Part shown: positions 39,274 to 49,150 of the stretch, in pieces | Numbering within the stretch: the first letter of the stretch is position 1 | Layout of the letters: each line of letters opens with the position of its first letter | DNA from: Thalassospiraceae bacterium LMO-JJ14 | Lineage (GTDB): Bacteria; Pseudomonadota; Alphaproteobacteria; Rhodospirillales; Casp-alpha2 | Assembly: GCA_021555105.2 (NCBI GenBank) | Contig: CP134604.1 | Coordinates: 2,418,001 to 2,482,000 of the forward strand | Length of the DNA stretch: 64,000 nucleotides | Reading direction: 5' to 3' | The notes under the pieces: model-generated | Seen by the model: the letters and a program-made list of their open reading frames with translations, nothing else | Databases searched by the model: none | What the model was told of the DNA's origin: nothing | Program-made: the position numbers and the translations under genes

Positions 39274-39288
39274 GTTCTACTTAAGTTC
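39274..39288 (+). promoter_or_regulatory. LexA (SOS) box upstream of lexA
   Basis: GTTCTACTTAAGTTC fits the alphaproteobacterial LexA consensus GTTC-N7-GTTC exactly. It lies 86 bases upstream of the lexA start in the gap between moeA and lexA. Confidence 0.8.
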
Positions 39289-39333
39289 TCTTTTTCTGTC
39301 AACAGGGTAAATGCCGCGTTCACAGCTTCTAGG

Positions 39334-40545
39334 CTAGAATTTCGTCAGGGAAAAGCCGAGCGGCACGATTTTCACGATATCGCCGGCCTTGGCTTCAGGC
39401 GCGCCGATTTCACGCATGACCAGGCAATCGGCATCGGCGAACAGCGCCATCATGGAACTGTCCTGACGCTCGAACGGGGTCGCCGTCGGCAGGTCGCAAT
39501 CGCTCGGCGCGAGGCTGGCGCGCATGAAATCGAGTCGTTTGCCGTTGGCCTTGAGGTCGCGGCCGAGGCGGGCCGCCTGATAGAGCGGGGCGGCTGCAAT
39601 GCCGAGCATGCATTCGACGGCAGCCTTCAGGAAGATCGCCGCCGTCACGCCGGTCGACACCGGATTGCCGGGCAGACCCAGCAGGTATGTTTCACCGATA
39701 CGCCCAAAGATCAGCGGCTTTCCCGGGCGCATGGCGATCTTGTAAAAACCCAGCTCCAGCCCTTCATCGCCGAACACCGACTGTACCAGATCGTGGTCGC
39801 CGACACTGGCACCGCCCGATGTCACCAGAATATCGAAACCCGCTGCATCCCTGAGCCGTTCACGCAGGCTGTCGGGACGATCCTCGGCAATGCCGATGGA
39901 AACACCTTCCGCGCCCAGCACTTCGGCATAAGCAACCAGCGCAACGGAATTGGAACTGACGATTTGATCGGGACGTCTGGGGGCTCCCGGCATGACGATC
40001 TCGTCGCCGGTCGAAAGTACCGCAATGCGCGGTTTGCGGCGCACGCGGATCCACGTCGCCCCGGCAGCGGCGGCAAGGCCGATATCTCGGGCCGTCAGCA
40101 CGCGGCCAGCGCTCAGCAGCACTTTACCGGCAGCGAAATCCAGGCCTTCCGGTCGCACCCATTCACCTAGCACGGCGGCCTGTTTGACGATGACGGCCGA
40201 ACCGTCGGTGTCGGTGTCTTCCTGAATGACAATGCTGTCCGCGCCTTCGGGCAGTCCACCACCGGTAAAGATGCGCGCGCATTCGCCGGCACCGATCTTG
40301 CCCTCGAACGTGTGCCCGGCAGCGGCTTCGCCGATCTGCGTCAGCGCCACCGGCACGCTGGCCGCATCCTCTGCGCGAACGGCATAGCCGTCCATGGCAG
40401 AAACCGCCTGCGGCGGATGGCTGACCGTGGCGATCACATCCTCGGCTAAAACCCGCCCCAGACCATCGGTAATGAATATTTCCTCGGTGCCGAGCGGGCT
40501 GATGCCGGCGCGGATCTTGTCGAGCGCTTCTTCGATGCTCAGCAT
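39334..40545 (-). CDS. moeA: molybdopterin molybdotransferase
   Basis: 403 residues. It inserts molybdate into adenylylated molybdopterin. Visible are VSAMDGYAVRAEDA, GECARIFTGGGLPEGADSIV (IFTGGGLPEGAD), RPKIAVLSTGDEI-like RKPRIAVLSTGDEIV, the SGGASVGDHDLV loop, KIAMRPGKPLIFGRIG and LLGLPGNPVST. The first codon adjoins the moaC stop directly. With moaC upstream it forms a molybdenum-cofactor pair embedded in a trp cluster. Confidence 0.96.
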   Translation of the reverse strand: MLSIEEALDKIRAGISPLGTEEIFITDGLGRVLAEDVIATVSHPPQAVSAMDGYAVRAEDAASVPVALTQIGEAAAGHTFEGKIGAGECARIFTGGGLPEGADSIVIQEDTDTDGSAVIVKQAAVLGEWVRPEGLDFAAGKVLLSAGRVLTARDIGLAAAAGATWIRVRRKPRIAVLSTGDEIVMPGAPRRPDQIVSSNSVALVAYAEVLGAEGVSIGIAEDRPDSLRERLRDAAGFDILVTSGGASVGDHDLVQSVFGDEGLELGFYKIAMRPGKPLIFGRIGETYLLGLPGNPVSTGVTAAIFLKAAVECMLGIAAAPLYQAARLGRDLKANGKRLDFMRASLAPSDCDLPTATPFERQDSSMMALFADADCLVMREIGAPEAKAGDIVKIVPLGFSLTKF

Positions 40546-41022
40546 TTATTCGGCCTCGAACGTGCCGGACTTGCCGCCTGCTTTATGGGTCAGGCGGATA
40601 TCGGAAATTCGCATGCTCCGGTCAACGGCCTTGCACATGTCATAGACGGTAAGCGCGGCAATCGATACGGCGCTCAACGCTTCCATTTCGACGCCCGTCT
40701 GTCCCTTGAGCTTGCAGGTTGCCTCGATATCGACGGCATGGCGCTCGGGATCGCAGATCAGGTTCACCTTTACCGAGGTCAGCGCCAGCGGATGACAGAG
40801 CGGGATAAGCTCGGGCGTCTTCTTGGCCCCCATGATGCCCGCCAACTGCGCCACGGACAGAACGTCGCCTTTCTTGACGCCGCCCTGCATGATCTTGGCC
40901 AGTGTTTCGGACTGCATATAGATGCTGCCTTTGGCGCTCGCCGTGCGTTCGGTATCGGCCTTGTCGGAAACATCGACCATAACCGCGTTTCCGTCGCCAT
41001 CGATATGCGTGAATTCCGCCAT
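40546..41022 (-). CDS. moaC: cyclic pyranopterin monophosphate synthase
   Basis: 158 residues. It converts the cyclic GTP-derived intermediate made by MoaA into cyclic pyranopterin monophosphate. Diagnostic parts are FTHIDGDGNAVMVDVSDK, the IPLCHPLALTSVKVNL segment with its active-site histidine, GVEMEALSAVSIAALTVYDMCKA (e.g. GVEMEALSAVSIAALTVYD) and a C-terminal KAGGKSG. It begins immediately after trpC with no gap. Confidence 0.97.
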   Translation of the reverse strand: MAEFTHIDGDGNAVMVDVSDKADTERTASAKGSIYMQSETLAKIMQGGVKKGDVLSVAQLAGIMGAKKTPELIPLCHPLALTSVKVNLICDPERHAVDIEATCKLKGQTGVEMEALSAVSIAALTVYDMCKAVDRSMRISDIRLTHKAGGKSGTFEAE

Positions 41023-41826
41023 CTAAGCCGCCATGTCCGGGTCGAGCAGGGCGCGGGTCGCAGTCGCGACATCGTGCTCGCGCATCAGGCTTTCGCCGAT
41101 CAGGAAACAACGCGCGCCGACACGCGCCATGCGGTCAAGATCGGTGCGTTTAAACAATCCACTTTCACAGACCATGATCCGGTCGTCGGGAACCAGTTCG
41201 GAAAGTGCTTCCGTCGTCGCGATATCGACTTCCAGGGTCTTGAGATTGCGGTTGTTGATGCCGAGCAACGGCGATTTCAGCTTCAACGCCCGGTCCAGTT
41301 CCCTGGCATCATGAACTTCGACCAGCACATCCATGCCGTAATCCATGGCCGCGCCTTCGAGTTCAGCGGCCTGATCATCGGACAACGCCGCCATGATCAG
41401 CAAAATACAGTCGGCCCCCAGCGCCCGCGATTCAGCGATCTGATAGGGATCGACCATGAAGTCCTTGCGTAGCACCGGCAGCGAAACCGCGGCACGCGCC
41501 GCCAGCAGATAGCTGTCGTCGCCTTGGAAATACGGCTTGTCCGTCAGCACGCTGAGACACGCAGCGCCCCCGGTCTCATACGCCGTAGCGAGAGAAGGGG
41601 GATCGAAATCGGCACGGATCAGGCCTTTTGAGGGCGAGGCTTTCTTTAATTCGGCAATCAGTCCGTACCCGCCCGCATCCATCTTGGCCCGAAGCGCCTG
41701 CACGAACCCGCGCGTTGCCGCCTGCGCCCGCGCATCCGCCTCGACCTCGCTCAGCCCACGCACCGCTTTCGCCGCTGCAACGTGCTCGCGTTTGTCGGCA
41801 CAGATTTTCGCCAGTACGTCGCTCAT
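41023..41826 (-). CDS. trpC: indole-3-glycerol-phosphate synthase
   Basis: 267-residue TIM-barrel enzyme of tryptophan synthesis. It closes the indole ring with decarboxylation. [16 protein letters not shown] holds the catalytic lysine, followed by [50 protein letters not shown] and [14 protein letters not shown]. It is monofunctional (no fused TrpF). It is the third gene of trpG-trpD-trpC. Confidence 0.97.
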   Translation of the reverse strand: MSDVLAKICADKREHVAAAKAVRGLSEVEADARAQAATRGFVQALRAKMDAGGYGLIAELKKASPSKGLIRADFDPPSLATAYETGGAACLSVLTDKPYFQGDDSYLLAARAAVSLPVLRKDFMVDPYQIAESRALGADCILLIMAALSDDQAAELEGAAMDYGMDVLVEVHDARELDRALKLKSPLLGINNRNLKTLEVDIATTEALSELVPDDRIMVCESGLFKRTDLDRMARVGARCFLIGESLMREHDVATATRALLDPDMAA

Positions 41827-41845
41827 GGTTTATCCAAATAAAACG

Positions 41846-42862
41846 TCAGGAATTGGTGATCGCGACAAGCTTGTCCAGTGCCGCGCGGGCCGCGCCTTCG
41901 TCGATAGATTTCACAGCAAGCGCAGCACCTTCGTTCAAATCACCGGCCTTGCCGGCGACGATCAGCGACGCCGCCGCGTTCAGCACGACAATATCGCGAT
42001 AAGGACCGGGTGCGCCCGCCAAAAGCATACGCAATGCCTCGGCATTCGCATCGGGATCGCCACCCTTGAGTTCATCAGCCGTCGCCGTCGGCAACCCGGC
42101 ATCACCCGGCGTCACCTCGAATTCCGTGATTTCACCGTTCGCCAACTGGCAGACATAGCTCGTCCCGGTTGTCGTCAATTCATCGAGACCGTCTGCTCCG
42201 TGCACGACCCAAGCGGCCTCGCATCCCATGTTGGCCAATGCCTCGGTCATCGGCCGCAACCATTCTTTCGAGTACACACCGGTAAACTGGCGTTTCACAC
42301 CAGCCGGGTTCGACATCGGTCCGAGGATATTAAAGATCGTCCGCACCCCCATCTCGACGCGGACAGGGCCGACGAAGCGCATCGCGCTATGGTGGCGCGG
42401 CGCCATCAGGAAACCGATCCCGGCTTCGGCTATGGCTTTTTCAATGACCGGGAATTCCGCATCCAGATTGACGCCCAGCGACGACAATACATCGGCAGCG
42501 CCAGACTTTGACGAAAGCGCCCGGTTACCGTGCTTGGCGACAGGCACCCCGGCGCCGGCGACAACGAAGGCCGCGCCTGTGGAAATATTGAAGGTACCGG
42601 ATGCATCGCCGCCGGTGCCGACGACGTCCATCGCCCCCTCGGGGGCTTCGATGCCCGTCATCTTGGCGCGCATGGTGCGGACCGCGCCGGTAATTTCATC
42701 GACGGTTTCACCACGTACGCGGAGCGCCATCAGAAAACCGGCAATCTGCGCCGGTGTCGCTTCGCCGGACATGATAATCGCGAACGCGGCTTCGGCTTCA
42801 TCGGCGCTCAGGCTTTCGCCGGCGGCGACCTTGTTCAGGACCGGCTTCATCTCGTCGCTCAT
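41846..42862 (-). CDS. trpD: anthranilate phosphoribosyltransferase
   Basis: 338 residues. It transfers phosphoribose from PRPP to anthranilate. [28 protein letters not shown] (PRPP loop, e.g. [14 protein letters not shown]), [19 protein letters not shown], and [20 protein letters not shown] are diagnostic. The ATG overlaps the trpG stop as TGATG, implying coupling. It is not fused to TrpG. Confidence 0.97.
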   Translation of the reverse strand: MSDEMKPVLNKVAAGESLSADEAEAAFAIIMSGEATPAQIAGFLMALRVRGETVDEITGAVRTMRAKMTGIEAPEGAMDVVGTGGDASGTFNISTGAAFVVAGAGVPVAKHGNRALSSKSGAADVLSSLGVNLDAEFPVIEKAIAEAGIGFLMAPRHHSAMRFVGPVRVEMGVRTIFNILGPMSNPAGVKRQFTGVYSKEWLRPMTEALANMGCEAAWVVHGADGLDELTTTGTSYVCQLANGEITEFEVTPGDAGLPTATADELKGGDPDANAEALRMLLAGAPGPYRDIVVLNAAASLIVAGKAGDLNEGAALAVKSIDEGAARAALDKLVAITNS

Positions 42863-43449
42863 CAGGCTGCCTCCTTACCGCGCGTCATGTCGATGAAGTT
42901 CCTGAGGATATCGTGACCGTGCTCAGAGGCGATGCTTTCCGGGTGAAACTGCACACCATGGATCGGCAGGGCCGCGTGGCGGATACCCTGTATCGCCCCA
43001 TCCTCGCTGTGAGCTATCGCAATCAATGAATTCGGCAGGGTCTCTGGATCGATGGCCAGGGAATGATATCGCGTAGCTTCGATCGGCGAGGGCAGGCCGC
43101 GGAATACGCCGGTGCCGTCGTGGGTAATTGAGGACATCTTGCCGTGCATCGGCATGGGCGCGCGGACGATGTGGCCGCCGAAAGCCTGACCAATCGCCTG
43201 AAACCCCAGGCAGACACCGAATACAGGTACAATGCGTTCCGCAGCAGCCGCTACCAGATCAAGGCAGATACCGGCTTTGTCCGGATCGCACGGACCGGGC
43301 GAAATGACGAAGCCCTCGGCCCCCATCGACATCGCTTCTTCGACGGTAATCTCGTCGTTCCGGCGCACAACGACCTCTGCGCCCAGCTCGCCCAGATAAT
43401 GCAGCAGGTTGTAAGTAAAACTGTCGTAGTTGTCGATCAGCAGAAACAT
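42862..43449 (-). CDS. trpG: anthranilate synthase component II (glutamine amidotransferase)
   Basis: 195 residues from the ATG at 43449 ([20 protein letters not shown]); longer in-frame starts are out of family. The class I amidotransferase triad is visible: the cysteine in [14 protein letters not shown] and His-x-Glu in [15 protein letters not shown]. It supplies ammonia to TrpE, encoded 2 kb away. In some relatives it doubles as PabA. It heads the trpGDC-moaC-moeA-lexA reverse run. Confidence 0.96.
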   Translation of the reverse strand: MFLLIDNYDSFTYNLLHYLGELGAEVVVRRNDEITVEEAMSMGAEGFVISPGPCDPDKAGICLDLVAAAAERIVPVFGVCLGFQAIGQAFGGHIVRAPMPMHGKMSSITHDGTGVFRGLPSPIEATRYHSLAIDPETLPNSLIAIAHSEDGAIQGIRHAALPIHGVQFHPESIASEHGHDILRNFIDMTRGKEAA

Positions 43450-43566
43450 TGCGTGGCCCCACTTAAAACGAAGCCGAAGATTGCATCCCAGACCCGACAC
43501 GGTCAAGCCAACTCGCCCCGAAAGGGGCAAGGCAACTCAAAGCTTTAGGGCTTGTCCGGCAGAGAA

Positions 43567-44055
43567 TCAGATAGCGCGACGGCGCTCCACATGACCATGA
43601 TTCTTCAGCTGGCGGCGGCGGCGGTCGGGACCGAAGAAATCGCCGACCCGGATAAACGGCCGCGGGTTTTCGATCACGCTGCAAAGACGTGAATAGATGG
43701 TCTTGGCGGAAATCGGTTTGGCCAGGAATTCGGTCATGCCATTGTCGCGCGCAAAGCAGACATGGCGAAGTTCCGTATTGGCGGTCACGACCACAATCGG
43801 CGCATAGGGATTCGGCGTGTCCAGAGCCTGGCGAATCTGACGCAGGAAAGCCATGCCGTCGAGATCCGGAGTCCAGTCACAGAGAATGATATCCGGTTCG
43901 TTATTGCAGAAATATTTATAAGCTTCGCGGGGATCGGGGGTCGAGAAAACGGTTGCGACGCCAAACTCGGCAAACACGTCTGTCAACAGCTTGCGGACAA
44001 GCAAATGTTTCTCAAGAACCAGGATATTAAGCTGGCTAAGGTCGTACGACTTCAT
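43567..44055 (-). CDS. single-domain response regulator
   Basis: 162 residues: a CheY-like receiver (about 10-132) plus a short basic tail, no output domain recognised. The phospho-acceptor is D60 in IILCDWTPDLDG, with VVVTANTE (switch Thr) and EFLAKPIS (Lys) in place. The usual acidic pair near residue 15 is reduced to one glutamate (LVLEKH), so phosphorylation chemistry may be atypical. The tail RPFIRVGDFFGPDRRRR is of a kind also seen in alphaproteobacterial receiver proteins. No kinase is adjacent. AGGGAAGAG precedes the start. Confidence 0.85.
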   Translation of the reverse strand: MKSYDLSQLNILVLEKHLLVRKLLTDVFAEFGVATVFSTPDPREAYKYFCNNEPDIILCDWTPDLDGMAFLRQIRQALDTPNPYAPIVVVTANTELRHVCFARDNGMTEFLAKPISAKTIYSRLCSVIENPRPFIRVGDFFGPDRRRRQLKNHGHVERRRAI

Positions 44056-44236
44056 TAACTCTTCCCTTTTGGAGCGCTGTTAACGTTTCGTATACGCATC
44101 GTGCCTGACCGGAACCTGACAAAACCACTATTTTCTACATACTTAACTTCAAAAGCTGATAAATCAGACAATTGACCGTACGGCACTGGTGCTTTAGGCA
44201 ATCTTCGTTACGCACCCAAGCAACGGAAATCCTGAC

Positions 44237-45532
44237 GTGGCGCCAAAACCCGCAGAAAACCCTATATCTGGACGCGGAAAGCTCTCGGGCTGGCCACGTC
44301 CGCGCCAATCAATTGCCAAAAGGATCGGACTTAGCCCGATTCGCATGGCACTTTTGATCGTAATGGCGTTAGGTGGATTATTCGGCGGCTACTACCTCGG
44401 CAAAGAGGTCGCGCCAGCCCCCAAAACGATACCTGCGGAAAACCCGCCTGCAACGTCTCATCCCCCCGACGCAGGGCATAGTATATACGAAGAATCTCTT
44501 CCTCGCGATATCATTATTGAAAGCGGCGGGATTCTAAAGCGTATCGGGCTGCCGGAACCGGACGGCGTAATCGACCTCGGAAACGGCACCAAAAGCGCTC
44601 TCCAGCCAGAAACTGCCAAAAAACCGGACGAGACTGAGCAGCCTTCAGATAAAGGCATTTCCGCGCCGCCGTCAGAAGCTTCTCAACAACCTGTAACGGA
44701 TGATACGGCAGTCAAACAGCCGCCGCCTGTCGAAACCGCGCGCCTCCCCGATACGCGCCCGGAAGCGGCCTTACCCGCGAATATCGCGGAACTGCAACGC
44801 GCCCGCGGCGAAAGTCTCCCGGCATGGCAACGCTACGCATTGCCGGTGACGCGGAACGGCAAGCCTGCAATCGTCATTGTGATCGACGATCTAGGCCTGG
44901 ACCGTCGCCGTGCCCGGCGCATGGTGGCACTTCCAGGGCCGCTGACGCTTTCTTTCATGTCCTATGCCGAGGATCTACAGAACCAGGCCACACAGGCCCG
45001 CAAAGCCGGTCACGAGCTTATGCTGCATGTTCCGATGGAACCCGGTTCGGCAAAGATAAATCCGGGGCCGAACGTGCTGCTTAGCGGCATGCCCAGGGAC
45101 GAACTTTTAAAAAACGTCACATGGAACCTCGAACAGATGAGCGGATACGTCGGCATCAACAATCACATGGGGAGCCGCTTTACCTCAGATGCAGGCAGCA
45201 TGAAAATCGTCGTCGCCGCGCTTAAGGAGCGGGGCTATCTGTTCCTGGATTCCGTCACTTCCGGGCAATCGGTCGCCCATGAGACAGCACGGGACGGCGG
45301 CATTCCATTCGCCGTCCGCAACGTGTTTCTGGATCATGAAGACGATCTGGAAGAGATTCGCACGCAGCTTCGCCATACCGAGCAGATCGCCCGCAAGACC
45401 GGATTAGCCATTGCCATCGGCCATCCGCGCGACAACACGATCGAAGCGCTCAAATCATGGCTGCCGACCCTGAAGGAGAAGGGGTTTCAACTGGTGCCGA
45501 TTTCATCGGTTGTTCGGGTAAAGGCGGATTAA
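44237..45532 (+). CDS. divergent polysaccharide deacetylase family protein
   Basis: 431 residues from GTG 44237; an internal ATG at 44345 would remove the cytoplasmic N-terminus. One transmembrane helix (about 37-57, MALLIVMALGGLFGGYYL) anchors a Pro-rich linker (about 65-190) and a C-terminal NodB-like domain. IVIVIDDLGLDRRRARRM, ELMLHVPMEPG and VGINNHMGSRFTSD match the COG2861/YibQ type often found near cell-envelope genes. It probably acts on a periplasmic glycan; catalysis is unproven for this type. Its end overlaps trpE by four bases, tail-to-tail. Confidence 0.88.
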   Translation: MAPKPAENPISGRGKLSGWPRPRQSIAKRIGLSPIRMALLIVMALGGLFGGYYLGKEVAPAPKTIPAENPPATSHPPDAGHSIYEESLPRDIIIESGGILKRIGLPEPDGVIDLGNGTKSALQPETAKKPDETEQPSDKGISAPPSEASQQPVTDDTAVKQPPPVETARLPDTRPEAALPANIAELQRARGESLPAWQRYALPVTRNGKPAIVIVIDDLGLDRRRARRMVALPGPLTLSFMSYAEDLQNQATQARKAGHELMLHVPMEPGSAKINPGPNVLLSGMPRDELLKNVTWNLEQMSGYVGINNHMGSRFTSDAGSMKIVVAALKERGYLFLDSVTSGQSVAHETARDGGIPFAVRNVFLDHEDDLEEIRTQLRHTEQIARKTGLAIAIGHPRDNTIEALKSWLPTLKEKGFQLVPISSVVRVKAD

Positions 45533-47040
45533 CCTGAAAACTTGACCGCATCCTCGGCGGCGCGGACCAGGGCACGGGCCTTGTTGACCGATTCCTGATA
45601 TTCGAACTCGGGATCGCTGTCGGCCACAACACCGCCACCGGCCTGGATATAGAGCATGCCGTCCTTGATGACGCCTGTTCTGAGCGCAATCGCTGAATCC
45701 ATGTCGCCATTGGCACCGAAATAGCCGATACAGCCGGCATAAACCCCGCGCCGGACGGGTTCGACCTCGTCGATGATTTCCATGGCGCGGATTTTCGGCG
45801 CCCCGGATACCGTCCCCGCAGGAAAGCCCGCGAACAGGGCGTCCAGCGCATCCTTGCCTTCGGCCAGATCACCTTCGACGTTCGACGAGATATGCATCAC
45901 ATGCGAATAATATTCGATGGTGAATTGTTCCGTCGGCTGCACAGTGCCGATTTTCGCCACCCGCCCAACGTCGTTCCGCCCGAGATCGAGCAGCATCAGA
46001 TGCTCTGCCCGTTCCTTGGGATCGCTCAGCAAATCTTCCGCCAGGGCCTTGTCTTCTTCCGGGGTCGCGCCGCGTTTGCGCGTCCCGGCAAGGGGGCGCA
46101 ACGTAATCCGTCCGTCGCGTACACGGACCAGTATTTCCGGGCTGGACCCGACGACCTGAAAATCGCCGAAATTCAGGAAATACAGATACGGTGACGGATT
46201 GAGACGCCGCAACGAACGGTAAAATGCAAACGGCGGCAGCTTGAACGGGACGCTGAATCGTTGCGACGGGACAACCTGAAAGGCGTCACCGGCATTGATG
46301 TAATCGACACATGTTCTGACGGCATCGTGAAACTGCGCGCGCGTCATGTTGGACTGCGGCTCTAGCGGCACGATCTCGGCGTCATTGCTGGCACGCGGCA
46401 GGGATACCTCGCGGGCAAGGTTTTCCACCGTCGATGCGATGCGCGCTTTACCGGCCGCATAGGCTGTATCCGCATCGACGCCGTCCGCCGGCCATATCGG
46501 CGAAATGACAAACACGGAATCCTTGAGTGCGTCGAAGATCGCCATCACCGTCGGGCGCAGGAAGATACTGTCGGGCACACCGATCGTATCGGGATTGTCG
46601 TCGGGCAGGCGTTCGGCAAGGCGCACCATGTCATAGGACATATAGCCGACAAGCCCCGATGCCATCGGCGGCAGGTTCTCTTCGACGTCGAAACGGCATT
46701 CATTGACCAGCGCACGCAGCGACGCCAGTGCACCGTCTTTTTCGGCGACCGGGCAGGGCGCAAAGGCATCGGGTGCGCTCAGCGCCGTGCGGTTGATCTC
46801 GGCCCCGCCCGGAAAACAGCGCCACACCAGATCGGGATCGAACCCGATGATCGAGTAACGGCCGCGTGTCGCACCGCCTTCGACGGATTCCAGTAGAAAA
46901 CTGTTCGGCCGCTCTGCGGCCAGCTTGAGCATCGCCGAAACCGGCGTTTCAAGATCGGCAACGATCTCGGCCCACATGACCTGCGTCTCACCGTTATCGT
47001 ACTTTCGGCGGAAGCCTTCGGCATCAGGCAGAATTTTCAT
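45529..47040 (-). CDS. trpE: anthranilate synthase component I
   Basis: 503 residues. It makes anthranilate from chorismate with TrpG ammonia. The N-terminal feedback domain contains FLLESVEGGATRGRYSIIG (tryptophan-binding region with LLES). The chorismate domain has DAFQVVPSQRFSVPF, SPEILVRVRDGRITLRPLAGTRKRG (e.g. ITLRPLAGTRKRG), DLGRNDVGRVAKIG and FPAGTVSGAPKIRAMEIIDE. It follows ppiD after 14 bases and likely shares its transcript; no leader peptide is apparent. Confidence 0.97.
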   Translation of the reverse strand: MKILPDAEGFRRKYDNGETQVMWAEIVADLETPVSAMLKLAAERPNSFLLESVEGGATRGRYSIIGFDPDLVWRCFPGGAEINRTALSAPDAFAPCPVAEKDGALASLRALVNECRFDVEENLPPMASGLVGYMSYDMVRLAERLPDDNPDTIGVPDSIFLRPTVMAIFDALKDSVFVISPIWPADGVDADTAYAAGKARIASTVENLAREVSLPRASNDAEIVPLEPQSNMTRAQFHDAVRTCVDYINAGDAFQVVPSQRFSVPFKLPPFAFYRSLRRLNPSPYLYFLNFGDFQVVGSSPEILVRVRDGRITLRPLAGTRKRGATPEEDKALAEDLLSDPKERAEHLMLLDLGRNDVGRVAKIGTVQPTEQFTIEYYSHVMHISSNVEGDLAEGKDALDALFAGFPAGTVSGAPKIRAMEIIDEVEPVRRGVYAGCIGYFGANGDMDSAIALRTGVIKDGMLYIQAGGGVVADSDPEFEYQESVNKARALVRAAEDAVKFSG

Positions 47041-47054
47041 CAGCCGATCCCTGC

Positions 47055-48965
47055 TCAGAGCGGTTGGCGCGGATCGAAACGGCCCGGCTTGATAACCGCG
47101 TCGAAGACGCGCTGATTGACCGTCACGCCAAGCTCGGACCGCATGGCTTCCATAAGCTGTGCCGAAAGATCACGACCAACGTCCAGATCGAGCTGATCGT
47201 CGACTTCGTTCAGGCTCATGATGCCTTCGCCACTGGCCGGTGCGATCACGTCACGAAGGTGAACCACCGCATAATCGTTGCCGATACGCGCGATCCCGGC
47301 CTTGTTGGGCTGCAGCTTGAACATCGCTGCTATCACCGGCGCCGGCGCTTTGTCGCGTTCCGTGCGGGCGAGCGGACCCACGGTCTCGATCGAGGCCGGG
47401 ACAACGCCCGCCAATGCCGTGAAAGCCGTGCCGCCATCGACGAGTTGCGCCAGTTCCTTGGCCTGCTTTTCGGCGCTCTTGATCCGTTCAATATTTTTCC
47501 AGGCATCGACGACTTCGTCTCGCACCTGTGCCATCGGCCTGAGGGCAGGGGCGGTGATGCCGTCGACGCGCAGCATGAAAAAGCCCTTGTCGCCGGCTTC
47601 GGTCAGTTCGCTTTCGATCCCCTGTTCGGCGGCGAATGCAACCGGCAGCAGGCTGGCCAGCCCCTCCGGCACACCGGCCGCTTTTTCGCCGCCAGGCGCC
47701 TTGCCGTCACGGTCGACGGCAACGATGGTCACGGCGGGCGAACCGACGCTGGCGCCAGCTTCCTCGAGTGTTGCGCCACCGCCGATCTGGTCCTCGAAGC
47801 GGGTCGACAGATCGTACAGCGCATCGATGGCATGTTCGTGTTTGACGATTTTCGTCAGTTCGTCACGTACTTCGTCCAGGCTCTTCGTAAAGCCCTTGTC
47901 GATTTTCGTGATCTTCAGGATGTGCCAGCCGAGCGGCGATTTCACCGGCCCGGCGTACGCCCCCTCATCGATATCGAAGGCGACCTTGGCAAGATCGGGC
48001 AGCAGGCCTTCACGAGTGATCGAGCCGAGGTTGACCGCCGCCGGTTCCATTTCCGCGACTTCCGTCGCCACTTTCATGAAGTCCTGGCCTTGCAGAAGCA
48101 TTTGCGCGGCTTCATTGGCCTTGGCCTCGTCGGTCAGAACCATCTGCTGAACGGTACGCTGCTCCGGCTTGATATAGCTCTGTGCGTTGGCGTCATAAGC
48201 CGCCTGCAGTTCTTCCGGGGTCGCCGCGACATCGTCCATCAGCAATTTCGGATCAAGATGCACATAGGTGATCTTGCGGTATTCCGGCGCCGTGAAACGC
48301 TGCGACTGATCGTCATAGACCTGCTTGAGCTGCTCATCCGTCGGCATGCCCGGATCGGCCTGATCCGAAGCCATGATCATCAGCGTGTCTGCGGTGCGTT
48401 TCTCAAAACGGTAGGCGCGCAGCATCTCGGTCATTTTTTTCGGCGACGCCGGCGAATGGTCGACGGCACCGACGAGCTGGCGCAACGCAATGTCGGCGCG
48501 CACGCGTTCGATATACACCTGTTCGGGGAAGCCGCTGGCGCGCATCACTTCGTTAAAGCGGGTGCGGCTGAACTTGCCGTCGAAGCCGTGGAACGTCGCA
48601 TCATTGTGGATCGCCTGCGTGACCTGCTCGTCGGACACCAGAATGCCGAGGTCCGCAGCCTTTGAAGCCAGCGCGGCGTCGTTGATCATCCGTTGCAGCA
48701 CGGCATTGCCGATACCGAGCCCGACCAGTTGTTCCTCGGTCAGGCTGCCGCCGAAAGTCTGGCGCAGGCGCTGGGTTTCGCGGCTCAGCTCGTAATCGAA
48801 TTCCTGCGGATCGATATCGCGCTCACCGACACTGGCCACGGTCAGTTCCGACGCGCTGGTGCCGATGATGTCCTGAATACCCCAGGCGGCAAAACTGATG
48901 ATCAGGAGACCAGCCATTGCCTTGACGACGATCGATGCCGTTTTGCTTCTGATTGCTTGGAGCAT
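47055..48965 (-). CDS. ppiD: PpiD-type peptidylprolyl isomerase / SurA-N domain periplasmic foldase
   Basis: 636 residues. A single N-terminal membrane anchor (about 12-32, IVVKAMAGLLIISFAAWGI) is followed by a SurA-like N-terminal domain, a parvulin domain around 260-370 (GLLPDLAKVAFDIDEGAYAGPVKSPLGWHILKI in part) and further helical repeats. It assists folding of proteins leaving the Sec translocon. Parvulin activity may be weak, as in other PpiD. It is placed between tpiA (divergent) and trpE, a conserved order. Confidence 0.93.
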   Translation of the reverse strand: MLQAIRSKTASIVVKAMAGLLIISFAAWGIQDIIGTSASELTVASVGERDIDPQEFDYELSRETQRLRQTFGGSLTEEQLVGLGIGNAVLQRMINDAALASKAADLGILVSDEQVTQAIHNDATFHGFDGKFSRTRFNEVMRASGFPEQVYIERVRADIALRQLVGAVDHSPASPKKMTEMLRAYRFEKRTADTLMIMASDQADPGMPTDEQLKQVYDDQSQRFTAPEYRKITYVHLDPKLLMDDVAATPEELQAAYDANAQSYIKPEQRTVQQMVLTDEAKANEAAQMLLQGQDFMKVATEVAEMEPAAVNLGSITREGLLPDLAKVAFDIDEGAYAGPVKSPLGWHILKITKIDKGFTKSLDEVRDELTKIVKHEHAIDALYDLSTRFEDQIGGGATLEEAGASVGSPAVTIVAVDRDGKAPGGEKAAGVPEGLASLLPVAFAAEQGIESELTEAGDKGFFMLRVDGITAPALRPMAQVRDEVVDAWKNIERIKSAEKQAKELAQLVDGGTAFTALAGVVPASIETVGPLARTERDKAPAPVIAAMFKLQPNKAGIARIGNDYAVVHLRDVIAPASGEGIMSLNEVDDQLDLDVGRDLSAQLMEAMRSELGVTVNQRVFDAVIKPGRFDPRQPL

Positions 48966-49150
48966 GCCTATCTATTCCCAGTACTTTAGCGTTAACTTCT
49001 GACGTCCACGCGGCCGACCCTGCGGCGCCTGCATTGCGGCGGCATATTAGGGAACGGGGAAGGGGGCGGCAATAGCGCGTTGGCGAATTGAAGCCTCCCC
49101 ACCGGCGTGGTATTTAGCTCTCGCATTTTAGACATCGAAGGAAACCACAT

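Noticed and set aside
47041-47054. Possible trp leader peptide before trpE
   Set aside because: Only 14 bases separate ppiD from trpE, leaving no room for a leader peptide or attenuator.
47064-48665. Forward open frame of 533 codons opposite ppiD
   Set aside because: Long only because GC-rich antisense frames lack stops; composition is unlike a real protein, and ppiD is unambiguous.
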